A DNA stretch of 13,980 bases from the NCBI GenBank assembly GCA_030039895.1, contig JASHUR010000179.1, forward strand, positions 1 through 13,980, written 5' to 3'. The DNA is from Acidobacteriaceae bacterium (GTDB lineage Bacteria; Acidobacteriota; Terriglobia; Terriglobales; Acidobacteriaceae). Under the pieces are notes generated by a model. That model did not search any database and was not told the origin of the DNA. It worked only from the letters and a program-made list of their open reading frames with translations. Numbering within the stretch: the stretch's first letter is position 1; every line of letters starts with the position of its first letter. A program made the translations under genes and the position numbers. Positions 1 to 7,959 of this stretch are shown piece after piece.

Positions 1-1
1 C

Positions 2-478
2 ACCAGCGAGGAGGCCAGAGCGGAAAAAAAGAGTGAAATCATTTACGAGGCCGCCGCGCGGCTGGGGATCGCATACAGCCATCAAAATAGATTCCGTGCG
101 GCCTTGGATCTCCTTCAAAAGGCAGAATTCATGATCCCCGACGGAGACTTCCGCGACGATATTGGCATTTGTTTGGCATATTGCCTACAGGGTTTAGGAC
201 GATTCGAGGAAGCCGAACATGCCGTGAGGAGGGTGCTGGAGTATGGATCGGAGGAGGCGAGGGCTGATGCTTACTACAGGTTAGGCGCAATACAGCTTCA
301 AGCAGGATTTTGCGAGGCGGCTATCGATAGTTTCGAGCATGCTTTGAGCAGTTCGCCTCATTGCGGTATTGCGGAATCAGACATCGTCGCGGCTCTTGAA
401 GAGGCCAAGGAGGAGCAGCGCCACAGTCCAGTGGATAAGCCGCCCTCCAAAAACCTCAATAAACCGCGCGTTCAATAG
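2..478 (+). CDS. TPR-repeat protein, C-terminal part (5' end outside window)
   Basis: The frame is open from the left edge to a TAG at 476-478, giving about 158 residues of a longer protein. The internal TTG at 104 is unlikely to be the true start because helical repeat sequence continues upstream of it. Three tetratricopeptide-like helix pairs are visible, at about residues 14-46, 50-83 and 85-118, with the usual small and aromatic spacing (LGIAYSHQNRFRAALDLL, CLAYCLQGLGRFEEAE, YYRLGAIQLQAGFCEAAI). A charged, proline-containing tail without repeats follows. TPR proteins are scaffolds for protein-protein contacts; nothing here identifies the partner or pathway. No signal peptide can be judged because the N-terminus is missing. 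If the tRNA-Pro fragment at 770-814 is the right end of an integrated element, this gene would be element cargo. The TPR call is firm and the function is unknown. Confidence 0.72.
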   Translation, partial: TSEEARAEKKSEIIYEAAARLGIAYSHQNRFRAALDLLQKAEFMIPDGDFRDDIGICLAYCLQGLGRFEEAEHAVRRVLEYGSEEARADAYYRLGAIQLQAGFCEAAIDSFEHALSSSPHCGIAESDIVAALEEAKEEQRHSPVDKPPSKNLNKPRVQ

Positions 479-769
479 ACGGGTGGCTGTTGAACGTCAC
501 GAGGTTGTTCCAATTTCACCACAGCACGAGGGCTCGCCCACATCTAGAAGGGTTGTGGGATCAGAGACGATAATGCTGCCGGAGCAGCGATAGAAAACTG
601 TCTCAATGAAGGGGTTCACCCCGAAGTGCCTGTAGATGATTTTGTAGCTGCCAAAGCATCCCGAAGCGATAAAGAACAATCGATATCAATGAGGCGTCAA
701 TAGGTTATTCAACAACAAACAGTTACAAGCAACAGATTTCCAGAGATTTCAATCGAGGCAAAAATCAGG
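479..769. other. Stretch without a supportable gene
   Basis: No ORF here is convincing. A plus-strand frame at 548-703 reads like protein (for example NEGVHPEVPVDDFVAAKAS) but is only 51 codons and has no start codon before its readable part. A minus-strand frame at 497-679 is also open but starts at TTG with no recognisable family. By eye the stretch is more AT-rich than the operon to the right. It could be decayed coding sequence at the edge of an integrated element. Confidence 0.5.
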
Positions 770-814
<45 letters not shown>

Positions 815-1185
815 TTCATAAAATCAATAACTTACGCGAGATTCGCTCCTGAGCCAAATACTAGACACAAGGGGTCAATCAGCACGAGGGCTTTCTCTCT
901 GCAAACACTTACTGCAGTGTTTTCTGTTTTTAGCCCATATTTCCTCTTGAGGTTGCGAGCTGCGACCAAGTGACCACATTGTTGGGATTCAGTTCCCGCA
1001 AGAGCAACCAAGCCAACACCTCAGCAATTCGGGCTGATCCCAATCCGTGCCCACCGGCTAACAGTGTGCTGATTAGCGATCGAAAACATTGGCGCCACTT
1101 TGACGAAAAGTGAGAGGCCGATGCAGAGCATAAGTCGCGAAAGTGCCCCTAATGCCCATAGGGATGAATTTCAACGGCAAGGCTC
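815..1185. other. Non-coding stretch, nothing recognised
   Basis: I find no gene, RNA or clear repeat family in these roughly 370 bases. All frames are broken by stops. A 13-base word (cagcacgagggct, 880-892) also occurs at 522-534. The stretch separates the tRNA-Pro fragment from the RND remnant and may be scarred DNA at an integration boundary. Confidence 0.5.
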
Positions 1186-1422
1186 CTAACTCCGCGACTG
1201 ATCCGCCGATTGCAAGTCACGCCTCGACGCGAATCTCCGCACCAGGAGCGGCATCAGGAACAGGATCGCAAAGACTGTCGTGATCATTCCGCCCACCACT
1301 ACTCGAGCCAGCGGTTGCTGAGCTTGCGCCCCGATACCGTTGGAGCCAGCGGCGGGTAAAAGGCCGATTCCAGCCGCCATACAGGCCATTATTACCGGAC
1401 TGGACCCGTCTCGATCGGAATC
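1186..1422 (-). pseudogene. C-terminal remnant of an RND efflux pump gene
   Basis: On the minus strand this frame reads SSPVIMACMAAGIGLLPAA, then NGIGAQAQQPLARVVVGG and a hydrophobic helix, ILFLMPLL. It aligns with residues 972-1027 of the intact RND pump at 1475-4621 (RPIMMTMLVATLGLLPAA, HGIGSDSQRPFAIVIVGG, IFLLPTLYV), that is, the last two transmembrane helices TM11-TM12. Only about 78 codons remain, between an upstream in-frame TAG near 1426-1428 and a stop at 1186. The other roughly 970 residues of a pump are missing. An ATG at 1387-1389 lies inside the homologous helix, so it is not a genuine start. The residues differ from the neighbouring gene at many sites, so this is probably the end of a second, diverged RND gene rather than a recent partial duplication. 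It is almost certainly non-functional. Confidence 0.72.
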
Positions 1423-1474
1423 ATCCTAGGTGGATTTTTGTTGCCTTGCGTGGGAAATCAACCGACCGCTCCGG

Positions 1475-4400
1475 TTACTTCTCCGCAATCTCCGTCCTTG
1501 CCTCCGTCTCGGGCAGGATGTCTTTTGGGCCGGCGACCGATACATAGAGGGTCGGCAGCAGAAAGATGCTCATGAATAAATCGGCAATGAGTCCGCCGAC
1601 GATCACGATGGCAAAAGGACGCTGGGAGTCGGAGCCGATGCCGTGTGACATTGCGGCGGGCAGCAGCCCCAGCGTGGCCACTAGCATGGTCATCATGATG
1701 GGGCGCAGCCGCAGAACAGCTCCTTCGACTGCGGCATCCTCGACGGACTTACCTCGGGCGCGCAGCTGATTGATGTACTCCAGCATAATGACGCCGGTTT
1801 GTACAGACACCCCGAAGAGAGCGAGAAAGCCGACCTCTGATGAAACGCTGAAATTTGTGTGGGTGATCAACAGCACCAACAGGCCGCCGATGCTGGCCAT
1901 GGCCACCGTGGCAAGGATCAGGATGGCCCATTTGAAGGAACGATACATTGAATAGAGGATAATGAAGATCAGCAGCACGGTAAGGGGCACGATGATGGCC
2001 ATCCTTTTGTCTGCACGTACTTCGCTTTGATATTCGCCCTCCCAGCTGATGTGATAGCCGCGCGGCAGCTTTACCTGTGCATTGACTTCGCGGATGGCCT
2101 GCCGGACCGTGTCGCCAAGAGCTCGTCGGCGCACGCTGTACTTGATGGCAACATAGCGTTGATTATTTTCGCGATATATCTCCGAACCTTCGTCGGCTTC
2201 GCGAATGTCGCAGAGCTGAGCCAGCGAGACTCGCTCACCAGTAGGAGCCAGCAGTCGAATATTTTCAATTGCCTCTCGTGTGTCGCGATACTTCGGCAGG
2301 TAGCGGAGCGTAAGGTTGTACACTTGTTCGCCTTTTAACACCTGCGTCAGCGCAGTACCGCCCACAGCTGTCTGGACGGCATCCTGGACATCAGCTACAT
2401 TGATGCCCCAGCGCGCGGCCTTTGCGCGGTCCACCCTGATGTCCAGATCAGGCTGACCTGTCACTTGCAACACGCCGAGGTCCCTGATGCCACGTACATG
2501 GCTCATCACGGCAGCAACCTGGTCTGCGATGTTCTCCAAAGTGTGCAGGTCATTGCCATAAACTTTGGTGGCCAACTCGCCTTTAACGCCGCTGACCGCC
2601 TCCTCCATGTTGTCCTCGATTGGCTGCGAGAATCCCCAGATGATGGTCGGGAATTTCTTATGCAACTGGTAATTCATGGCTGCGATCAAATTGTCCTTGT
2701 TGCCGTGAAAGATTGGCCGCCAATCCTTCACTGGCTTCAAGCCGACAAAATATTCTGTATTGAAAAAGCCGGTGTGGTCGGTCCCGTCATCAGGCCTGCC
2801 TGTCTGGCTGGTGCATTCGGTGGTTTCCGGAAATGAGCAAAGAATCAGCCGGGCTTGATTTGCGACCGCGATACTCTCCGTCGGGCCAACGCTCTGATCC
2901 AACTCGCCGCGCACCCATAGCGACCCCTCATCGAGGTGGGGGAGGAATTCAGAACCAATTACGCCGCCAAAAGCTAGATAGAGAGCCAGCAGGAGGCCTG
3001 CGACCCCGACGGCTATGGTAAAACCCTGATGATGGATCGCCCACCGGACAAGCCGCCGGTAATGCTCTCGCAGGAAGTCCATTACCGGGTTCTTCCATTC
3101 TTTCGCACCTTTGCTGAACAAAAAGCTTGAGAGCACCGGCGCAAGAATGATGGAAAAGAGTAGCGCGCCGAGCAGAGCAAACGCTACCGTCCATGCCATC
3201 GGATGAAATAGACGGCCCTCCACTGCCTGAAGAGTGAAGATAGGCAGATAAGCGGTAATGATGATAGCAATCGCATAGAAAACCGGACGCTGGACCTCGT
3301 GCGCGGCTTCTGTGATGCGCTGTTGTATTGGACGCCCGCTTTCCTCTTTGCGTGCCAGATGACGAACGATGTTCTCCACCATCACGACCGTGCCGTCCAC
3401 CACCATGCCGAAGTCGAGTGCGCCGAGCGAGAGCAGATTGGCGGGAATATGCTTCAGGTCGAGGCAGATAGCTGCAAAGAGAAGAGAGAAAGGGATGGTC
3501 AACGCCACAATCAGTGCGCCACGAACATTTCCCAGGAAAAGAAACAAAATGATGACGACGAGAACAATACCCTCGCTCAGATTGTGGAGAACGGTATGGG
3601 TGGTGAAGTGCAGGAGATCACTGCGGTCGATGAAGGGGTGGATTGTGACGCCTTTGGGCAGGATCTGCGTGTTCAACTCGTGCACCATATTGTGCACGCC
3701 GTCGAGAACAGGTTGCGCGTTAGCCCCTTTCAACAGGCACAGAATTCCGGAAACGACGTCATCGTTGTCAATCAGCTTGCCGTTACGGTGATAGGTATCG
3801 CCGAACTGCCCCAGGCGAATCATCGGCCCCTGTTCGACGATGCCCAGGTCTTTGATACGAATCGGAGTGCCGCCTTTGGTTGTCACAACGGTGTTGCCTA
3901 TGTCCTGAATATCGCGCACCAGGCCCACTTCGCGCACGTTGATCTGCTGCTCGCCTTCCTGAATAAAGCTGCCGCCGCCGTTGGCGTTGTTGTTGGTAAG
4001 CGCCTGTTCCACCTGTGCAAGGCTTAGCCCATAGTCGATCAGTTTGTTTGGGTCGAGCCGCACCTGGTATTCGCGCGTGGGCCCGCCGAATGGGTTGGTA
4101 TCGACGATTCCGGGAACGGACTTGAGATACTTCTGCACTACCCATGTATCGAGCGATTTCAGATTCATCACGTCGTACTCAGGGTTGGTGCTGCGCAGAA
4201 CATAGAAATAGATTTGACCGACCGGACTCCAGTCAGTCCCCATCTGCGGAACAACGCCGGGCGGAAGACTCACCTGCGAGAGCCGCTCCAGCACGCGCTC
4301 GCGATTTTCAAAGTCTGTTGTTTCATCACCAAAAACCAACTCAACAGTAGATAGGCCGAAAATCGACCATGACCGGACGTGCGCAACGCCCGGAATTCCG

Positions 4401-4621
4401 TTCATAACTGTTTCGATCGGTATCGTAACCTGCTGCTCCACCTGCTCTGCCGAGATTCCCGGCCACTGAGCGATGATGTCCACATAATTGTTGGCCACAT
4501 CGGGATAGGCCTCAACAGGAAGACGGTGGAACGAAACGATACCCCATGCGAACAACATCACTCCGAACGCCAGCACCAAAATCTTGTTCTGGAGAGCAAA
4601 GTCGACCAGCTTTCGGATCAT
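1475..4621 (-). CDS. czcA: Heavy-metal efflux RND pump, CzcA/CusA family
   Basis: This 1048-residue inner-membrane proton antiporter has the usual length and layout of HME-type RND pumps: TM1 at about 12-32, a porter domain, TM2-TM6 at about 345-503, TM7 at about 534-556, a second porter domain, and TM8-TM12 at about 874-1026. In TM4 the run LDFGMVVDGTVVMVEN carries D403, D409 and E416, matching the D402/D408/E415 triad of CzcA used for proton and metal coupling. That favours divalent cations (Co, Zn, Cd, Ni) over the Cu/Ag-type CusA, but the exact metal cannot be read from sequence. NFSVSSEVGFLALFGVSVQ in TM10 is also typical. The ATG at 4619-4621 overlaps the adaptor stop as ATGA, and a GGAGG ribosome site lies four bases upstream (4626-4630). 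It is the last gene of the operon. Family certain; symbol provisional. Confidence 0.95.
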   Translation of the reverse strand: MIRKLVDFALQNKILVLAFGVMLFAWGIVSFHRLPVEAYPDVANNYVDIIAQWPGISAEQVEQQVTIPIETVMNGIPGVAHVRSWSIFGLSTVELVFGDETTDFENRERVLERLSQVSLPPGVVPQMGTDWSPVGQIYFYVLRSTNPEYDVMNLKSLDTWVVQKYLKSVPGIVDTNPFGGPTREYQVRLDPNKLIDYGLSLAQVEQALTNNNANGGGSFIQEGEQQINVREVGLVRDIQDIGNTVVTTKGGTPIRIKDLGIVEQGPMIRLGQFGDTYHRNGKLIDNDDVVSGILCLLKGANAQPVLDGVHNMVHELNTQILPKGVTIHPFIDRSDLLHFTTHTVLHNLSEGIVLVVIILFLFLGNVRGALIVALTIPFSLLFAAICLDLKHIPANLLSLGALDFGMVVDGTVVMVENIVRHLARKEESGRPIQQRITEAAHEVQRPVFYAIAIIITAYLPIFTLQAVEGRLFHPMAWTVAFALLGALLFSIILAPVLSSFLFSKGAKEWKNPVMDFLREHYRRLVRWAIHHQGFTIAVGVAGLLLALYLAFGGVIGSEFLPHLDEGSLWVRGELDQSVGPTESIAVANQARLILCSFPETTECTSQTGRPDDGTDHTGFFNTEYFVGLKPVKDWRPIFHGNKDNLIAAMNYQLHKKFPTIIWGFSQPIEDNMEEAVSGVKGELATKVYGNDLHTLENIADQVAAVMSHVRGIRDLGVLQVTGQPDLDIRVDRAKAARWGINVADVQDAVQTAVGGTALTQVLKGEQVYNLTLRYLPKYRDTREAIENIRLLAPTGERVSLAQLCDIREADEGSEIYRENNQRYVAIKYSVRRRALGDTVRQAIREVNAQVKLPRGYHISWEGEYQSEVRADKRMAIIVPLTVLLIFIILYSMYRSFKWAILILATVAMASIGGLLVLLITHTNFSVSSEVGFLALFGVSVQTGVIMLEYINQLRARGKSVEDAAVEGAVLRLRPIMMTMLVATLGLLPAAMSHGIGSDSQRPFAIVIVGGLIADLFMSIFLLPTLYVSVAGPKDILPETEARTEIAEK

Positions 4622-5757
4622 TGCGCCTCCAGTGCAGCTTCCAGCTGAAGCACACTTTTGACCACTTTCTGGTCTGGCGCTACCCCCTGAAGAATCTCCT
4701 GCTGATTTCCCGGCAGCATATTTCCTGTTTGCACAGCGACGCGCCGGAAGTGGTCTCCGCCCGCTGGCTCATAAACCCAGTTCTGATCGTGCAGGTGCAA
4801 TATAGCGTCTGCTGGTACAGTTGCATGCACCTGTTCTGTACGACTGATCAACGTCGCCGTAACAAACATGCCCAGCCGCAACATGCCGGGATTCGGTACG
4901 TCGATACGCACCTTCGCAGTGCGGATTGTGGGATCAAGCACAGGGCCAATGTCGCTCACCGTTCCAGTCAGGATCTTGCCTGGATAGGCATCCAGACGTA
5001 TTTGTGCCTCCTGTCCCACCTGCACCTGCGGCAAATCGTTCTCGTAAACATCGCAGATCACCCAGACATGAGACAGATCGGCAATAGTAAATGCATTCGG
5101 AGTTCCTGCATACGTCACGCCAGTTGCCGATGCAGTTGTTACATTTTGAGCTACTATCACGCCTGAGATCGGCGCGTAGACATTGACGATGCTGGAGGGA
5201 TGGTCCTTGTCAACACCAAGAGTATTCAACTGCTGCCCGGCAGCATTCAAATCTGCCTTTGCATCGCTCTCGGCATCCGCGGCTTGCTCCAGCATCCCAG
5301 TTGAAATGGCCCCATGTGCATAGAGATCTTTCGCCCGCACATATTGCCTGTTGGCAAGCTGCTCATCATTGACTGCTTTCAGATATGTGTCAAAAGCGTT
5401 GGTAATGTCCGGGCTCTGGACTTTCAGCAGCAATTGCCCCTTCCTCACGTACTCGTCCAGGGTGGCCCTGATGTCTACCACGCGCCCGCTGGCCAGCGAA
5501 ATGACGGGGACTTCGCGGTTGATGTCGGGAAACACTGAGCCGGTGACATTCAACCGATTGGGGGTCTTGATCTTTCCCGCAATTGCCAGCGGAAACTCCT
5601 CCGGGTGCTCTACGGTGACCACATTCCTGTTGCCGACTTCAATTACCTGAGGATGTGGCGGCACACCATCGGCTGGATTGAACTTCTTTTCGCATGCCGT
5701 CAACAACAGGCACGCGGCAAGGCAAAAGGCAGTCTTTACAGCGGGCTTGTTCGTCAC
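4618..5757 (-). CDS. RND periplasmic adaptor (membrane fusion) lipoprotein, CzcB/CusB type
   Basis: This 379-residue protein links the inner-membrane pump to the outer-membrane channel. A type II signal peptide ends in a lipobox, LLTAC, with the lipidated cysteine at residue 22. Domains follow the adaptor order: first lipoyl half at about 84-114 (LASGRVVDIRATLDEYVRKG), an alpha-helical hairpin at about 116-180, second lipoyl half at about 193-230 (VYAPISGVIVAQNV), a beta-barrel at about 231-305 (VWVICDVYENDLPQVQVG, then RTAKVRIDVPNPGMLRLGM) and a C-terminal membrane-proximal domain. The start is GTG at 5755-5757, overlapping the TolC-type stop as GTGA. A strong ribosome site, GAGGTGA (5762-5768), lies four bases upstream. 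Its stop overlaps the pump start. The two 4-base overlaps imply translational coupling and balanced amounts of the three parts. No CusF-like or metal-binding N-terminal extension is seen. Confidence 0.93.
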   Translation of the reverse strand: MTNKPAVKTAFCLAACLLLTACEKKFNPADGVPPHPQVIEVGNRNVVTVEHPEEFPLAIAGKIKTPNRLNVTGSVFPDINREVPVISLASGRVVDIRATLDEYVRKGQLLLKVQSPDITNAFDTYLKAVNDEQLANRQYVRAKDLYAHGAISTGMLEQAADAESDAKADLNAAGQQLNTLGVDKDHPSSIVNVYAPISGVIVAQNVTTASATGVTYAGTPNAFTIADLSHVWVICDVYENDLPQVQVGQEAQIRLDAYPGKILTGTVSDIGPVLDPTIRTAKVRIDVPNPGMLRLGMFVTATLISRTEQVHATVPADAILHLHDQNWVYEPAGGDHFRRVAVQTGNMLPGNQQEILQGVAPDQKVVKSVLQLEAALEAQ

Positions 5758-7055
5758 TGGATCACCTCGCGTCCTGCGGCTAGATTCAATTGCGCGGCAG
5801 CCGTCAGATAATCACCGATTAGTTGTGCATATGCGAGTTGCACCTGTCTGTAGTCGCTTTGTGCGTTGAGAAAGTCCATCAGAGAAGCGCCCCCATGTTC
5901 GTAGGAATAGGTGACGGTGTCGCGCACGCGCAGCGCCTGCGCGTTGTACTGTGCCTTGTACGGCCTGAGCAGAGCAATGTCGCTTTCGACCTGGGCATAG
6001 GCCGTGTCCACGTCAGAAAAGACCTGTGCCCGCACCGCTTCACTGGCCTGCAGGCTTCGGTCTATATCAATTTGGGTGCGCTGCTTCTCGCCCTGGTTGC
6101 GGTCGAAGATGCGCAGGGGAACACTCACGCTGAACCCCAGAGTTTGGTCACCGTTGGGATTATTAGTCGAAGCGTTCCATGTGTACCAGGTGCCAAAGGT
6201 CGGGTCTGTGGAACCATTCGCGATGGCGAGCTTATGGTTCGTCTTCGATTGCTGAATGGCTTGCATCGCAGCCTGCAAGTCGGGCCGATTGACCAGCGCT
6301 ACCTGACGAAAATATGCAAGCGGCTGGAGGGCTCCGGAACAATCGAACGGCCCTGTGACGTTGAACTGCGCCACCGGTGTAGGGTCGTTCATGAGCTGCA
6401 GCAACTGGATCTTCGCAGTGCGCAGGTTGACAAGCGCCGTCTGCAACTCAGCTTCGTACTGCACACGTTGCAACTCGATGCGGTCGAGATCAATCGAAGC
6501 GATGTCGCCTGCCTTGAAGCGGGCCTGACTGATGGCGATGATGTTGTCGTAGTATGCGAGATCCTCTTGCGCCAGCTGAACCACGTCCTTGGCTTCAAGC
6601 GTCTGCACAAAGGCCGAGCGCAGCGCGAATTCGAGATTGCGTTTCAGGTCTTCATGTTGCGACTCAGTGATTTGCGTGCCTTCCTGTGCACTTTTCAGCC
6701 GCAGTTCGCGTTTGTGGTCGCGCTCATGCAGATAGCTGATACCCGGCACGACAAACGTACCAGCAAGCGGCTGCCAGACGCCATTATGGGGAGCAATTTG
6801 GGTTCCATCCACCGTTGCGTTGAGCTGCGGATTGGGGCGCAGATAGGCGGTGATCTCTTCCGCCCGCGCCTCGTCGACATTGTCGGCATCGGCCTTTAAG
6901 GCAGGATTTGACGCTTCAAAGCGCGCCTTTACCTGCTGCCAGGTAAGAGCTCGCCGAGCACCTGCAGGCGTTGGTGCGGACGTTTGTGCGAATGCTGCCG
7001 AGGATACGGCAAGCACGGCCAGGACAATCCTGGGCCTTATCCAACTGAATTTCAT
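5754..7055 (-). CDS. TolC-family outer-membrane efflux factor, CzcC type
   Basis: This 433-residue protein is predicted to form the trimeric outer-membrane exit duct of the pump. I chose the ATG at 7053-7055 because it is followed at once by a Sec signal peptide (MKFSWIRPRIVLAVLAVSSAAFA, cleavage before Q24). The longer frame starting with TTG at 7079 adds eight residues ahead of the signal and begins inside an inverted repeat. There is no lipobox cysteine, unlike CusC. Two outer-membrane efflux repeats are visible, at about residues 35-215 and 235-425, each with long amphipathic helices (SQARFKAGDIASIDLDRIELQ; SYEHGGASLMDFLNAQSDY). The A/FxxGxxS and DxLxAQ patterns are typical of this family. 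It lies 74 bases after the small membrane protein gene and overlaps the adaptor start by four bases. Confidence 0.93.
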   Translation of the reverse strand: MKFSWIRPRIVLAVLAVSSAAFAQTSAPTPAGARRALTWQQVKARFEASNPALKADADNVDEARAEEITAYLRPNPQLNATVDGTQIAPHNGVWQPLAGTFVVPGISYLHERDHKRELRLKSAQEGTQITESQHEDLKRNLEFALRSAFVQTLEAKDVVQLAQEDLAYYDNIIAISQARFKAGDIASIDLDRIELQRVQYEAELQTALVNLRTAKIQLLQLMNDPTPVAQFNVTGPFDCSGALQPLAYFRQVALVNRPDLQAAMQAIQQSKTNHKLAIANGSTDPTFGTWYTWNASTNNPNGDQTLGFSVSVPLRIFDRNQGEKQRTQIDIDRSLQASEAVRAQVFSDVDTAYAQVESDIALLRPYKAQYNAQALRVRDTVTYSYEHGGASLMDFLNAQSDYRQVQLAYAQLIGDYLTAAAQLNLAAGREVIQ

Positions 7056-7070
7056 GATGCGCGTCCATTC

Positions 7071-7086
7071 ATCGCACAAGTGCGAT
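7071..7086. promoter_or_regulatory. Inverted repeat before the outer-membrane factor gene, possible operator or hairpin
   Basis: Two perfect 7-base arms, atcgcac and gtgcgat, are separated by two bases. The repeat lies 15 bases upstream of the chosen ATG of the TolC-type gene and inside the 74-base gap after the small membrane protein gene. It could bind a dimeric regulator or form an mRNA hairpin near the ribosome site. No second copy was noticed at the operon's front, which weakens the operator reading. Confidence 0.4.
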
Positions 7087-7129
7087 TGCGGCTTGTAAGA
7101 GAGAAGAAATTACGAAGGGTCTGGAGAGA

Positions 7130-7546
7130 CTACACCGCGAGCGCGGGAGGTGGTCGGGACCACAAGGAAAGGAGATGGCCGCTCCTCTGGCGAGGCGCCA
7201 TCTCTTCCACGGCAAAAAAAGCGATTTTATTGAGGTGCAGTGGGCATAGCCAGAAAGCCACCAAAGCGAGCGCATATGGGAGAATGCTCGACGGCGTCGC
7301 CGGGGCCAGGGGCTGGTCGCTTCTCACCACGGTACGCTTGATCTCCGCGGGAAGCTGGCAACCGTGCAGATCATCGGTAATTGAGATGGGAGGCAACAAA
7401 ATCGCCGTCAGCATGGCGAGCGCGATTACCTGCAACCCGACGCGTGGAACCAGCGACCCTTCGTGGGGATCGCGTCGGCGCCAAAACCACAATCCCCATA
7501 GGGAGATTGCCACTGCCAGCCAGACGAGGTTGGATAGGAGTTCCAC
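7130..7546 (-). CDS. Small membrane protein of unknown function leading the metal-efflux operon
   Basis: This 138-residue protein starts at GTG (7544-7546). I do not recognise a named family. A first transmembrane helix occupies about residues 5-23 (LSNLVWLAVAISLWGLWFW) and is followed by a basic stop, RRR. A second lies at about 37-53 (VGLQVIALAMLTAILLPP) and is followed by the polar motif SITDDLHGC. A third hydrophobic run is at about 88-102 (ILPYALALVAFWLCP). The C-terminal tail is basic and proline-rich. No classical signal peptide or metal-binding cluster is evident, although one cysteine and a His-rich patch exist (DDLHGC). It is transcribed ahead of and with the three pump genes, which suggests an accessory or sensing role in metal efflux, but that is guilt by association. 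The start is favoured because no ATG occurs before about residue 46, inside the second helix. Confidence 0.7.
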   Translation of the reverse strand: MELLSNLVWLAVAISLWGLWFWRRRDPHEGSLVPRVGLQVIALAMLTAILLPPISITDDLHGCQLPAEIKRTVVRSDQPLAPATPSSILPYALALVAFWLCPLHLNKIAFFAVEEMAPRQRSGHLLSLWSRPPPALAV

Positions 7547-7558
7547 TGATGCAGAGTC

Positions 7559-7589
7559 ATTATAGCCAATTGCAGGATTCCGGTGACAA
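7559..7589 (-). promoter_or_regulatory. Candidate sigma-70 type promoter of the efflux operon
   Basis: On the minus strand a perfect TATAAT (7559-7564) is preceded after 19 bases by TTGTCA (7584-7589), five of six consensus bases. The spacer is two bases longer than ideal. Transcription would start near 7552, only about six bases before the GTG at 7546, giving an almost leaderless message. This agrees with the lack of a clear ribosome site there. No dyad resembling a metal-regulator operator was recognised. Confidence 0.45.
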
Positions 7590-7891
7590 GAAGTCCGCCG
7601 GGGAGACTCTGTCTACCCGATAACGACAAACCCTGGCCCAGTCCGCTTTCTAGTTCGCGCTGCCCCGCCAATAACTTCCTCGTAGCGCTTTCGAAGAGCT
7701 TCCAGCAAGTACCACAGTTTCGCAATGATCCTTACTTGCGGTATCGCATTGCCGAAGTCGCTTTTCGATTGCAACCGCGAATTCACTGCCCTGCATAGAG
7801 ATGACCTGGCCGTTGTATTTTTGTCCGTCAACCTGCCCTCACGCAGCGCATTCGGCACAAATAAGGAGAGTTTGAAACCGAACCCCTTGGA
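7590..7891. other. Intergenic stretch between divergent units, no gene supported
   Basis: Between the candidate operon promoter and the receptor gene promoter region, several overlapping short frames exist on both strands (for example 7613-7858 minus and 7583-7798 plus). None has a recognisable family or clear ribosome site. A strong Shine-Dalgarno-like aaggag at 7863-7868 is not followed by a sizeable ORF: the nearest frame, TTG at 7872, stops after seven codons. Confidence 0.45.
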
Positions 7892-7920
7892 TTGACCTTA
7901 GCTTTCAATCATCGTCAGAT
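7892..7920 (+). promoter_or_regulatory. Weak candidate promoter for the TonB-dependent receptor gene
   Basis: TTGACC (7892-7897), five of six -35 consensus bases, is followed after 17 bases by TCAGAT (7915-7920), a poor -10 match (three of six). The spacing is ideal and the position, about 40 bases before the ATG, is sensible. The evidence is weak. Confidence 0.22.
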
Positions 7921-7959
7921 AGTTGCAGGCAATAGCAAGAGCGTTTGTGGAGCGGGTTG

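Noticed and set aside
548..703. Plus-strand reading frame before the tRNA-Pro fragment
   Set aside because: It has some protein-like character but no start codon in its early part, no ribosome site, is short, and has no family match; the opposite strand is also open.
1060..1120. Possible insertion-sequence remnant around gatcgaaaacattggcgcc
   Set aside because: It felt reminiscent of sequence near IS elements, but no transposase frame or terminal repeats could be shown.
1459..1477. Short dyad (aaccg/cggtt) just after the pump stop as a terminator
   Set aside because: The stem is only five bases with no T-run; too weak to call.
3299..4027. 242-codon plus-strand ORF opposite the RND pump gene
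   Set aside because: It lies wholly antisense to a well-conserved pump region and its translation matches no family; open antisense frames are expected in GC-rich genes.
5823..6899. 358-codon plus-strand ORF opposite the TolC-type gene
   Set aside because: The sense strand encodes a complete, recognisable outer-membrane factor; the antisense product has no domain features.
7613..7858. 81-codon minus-strand ORF upstream of the efflux operon
   Set aside because: It has no recognisable family, overlaps other open frames of equal quality, and lacks a clear ribosome site.
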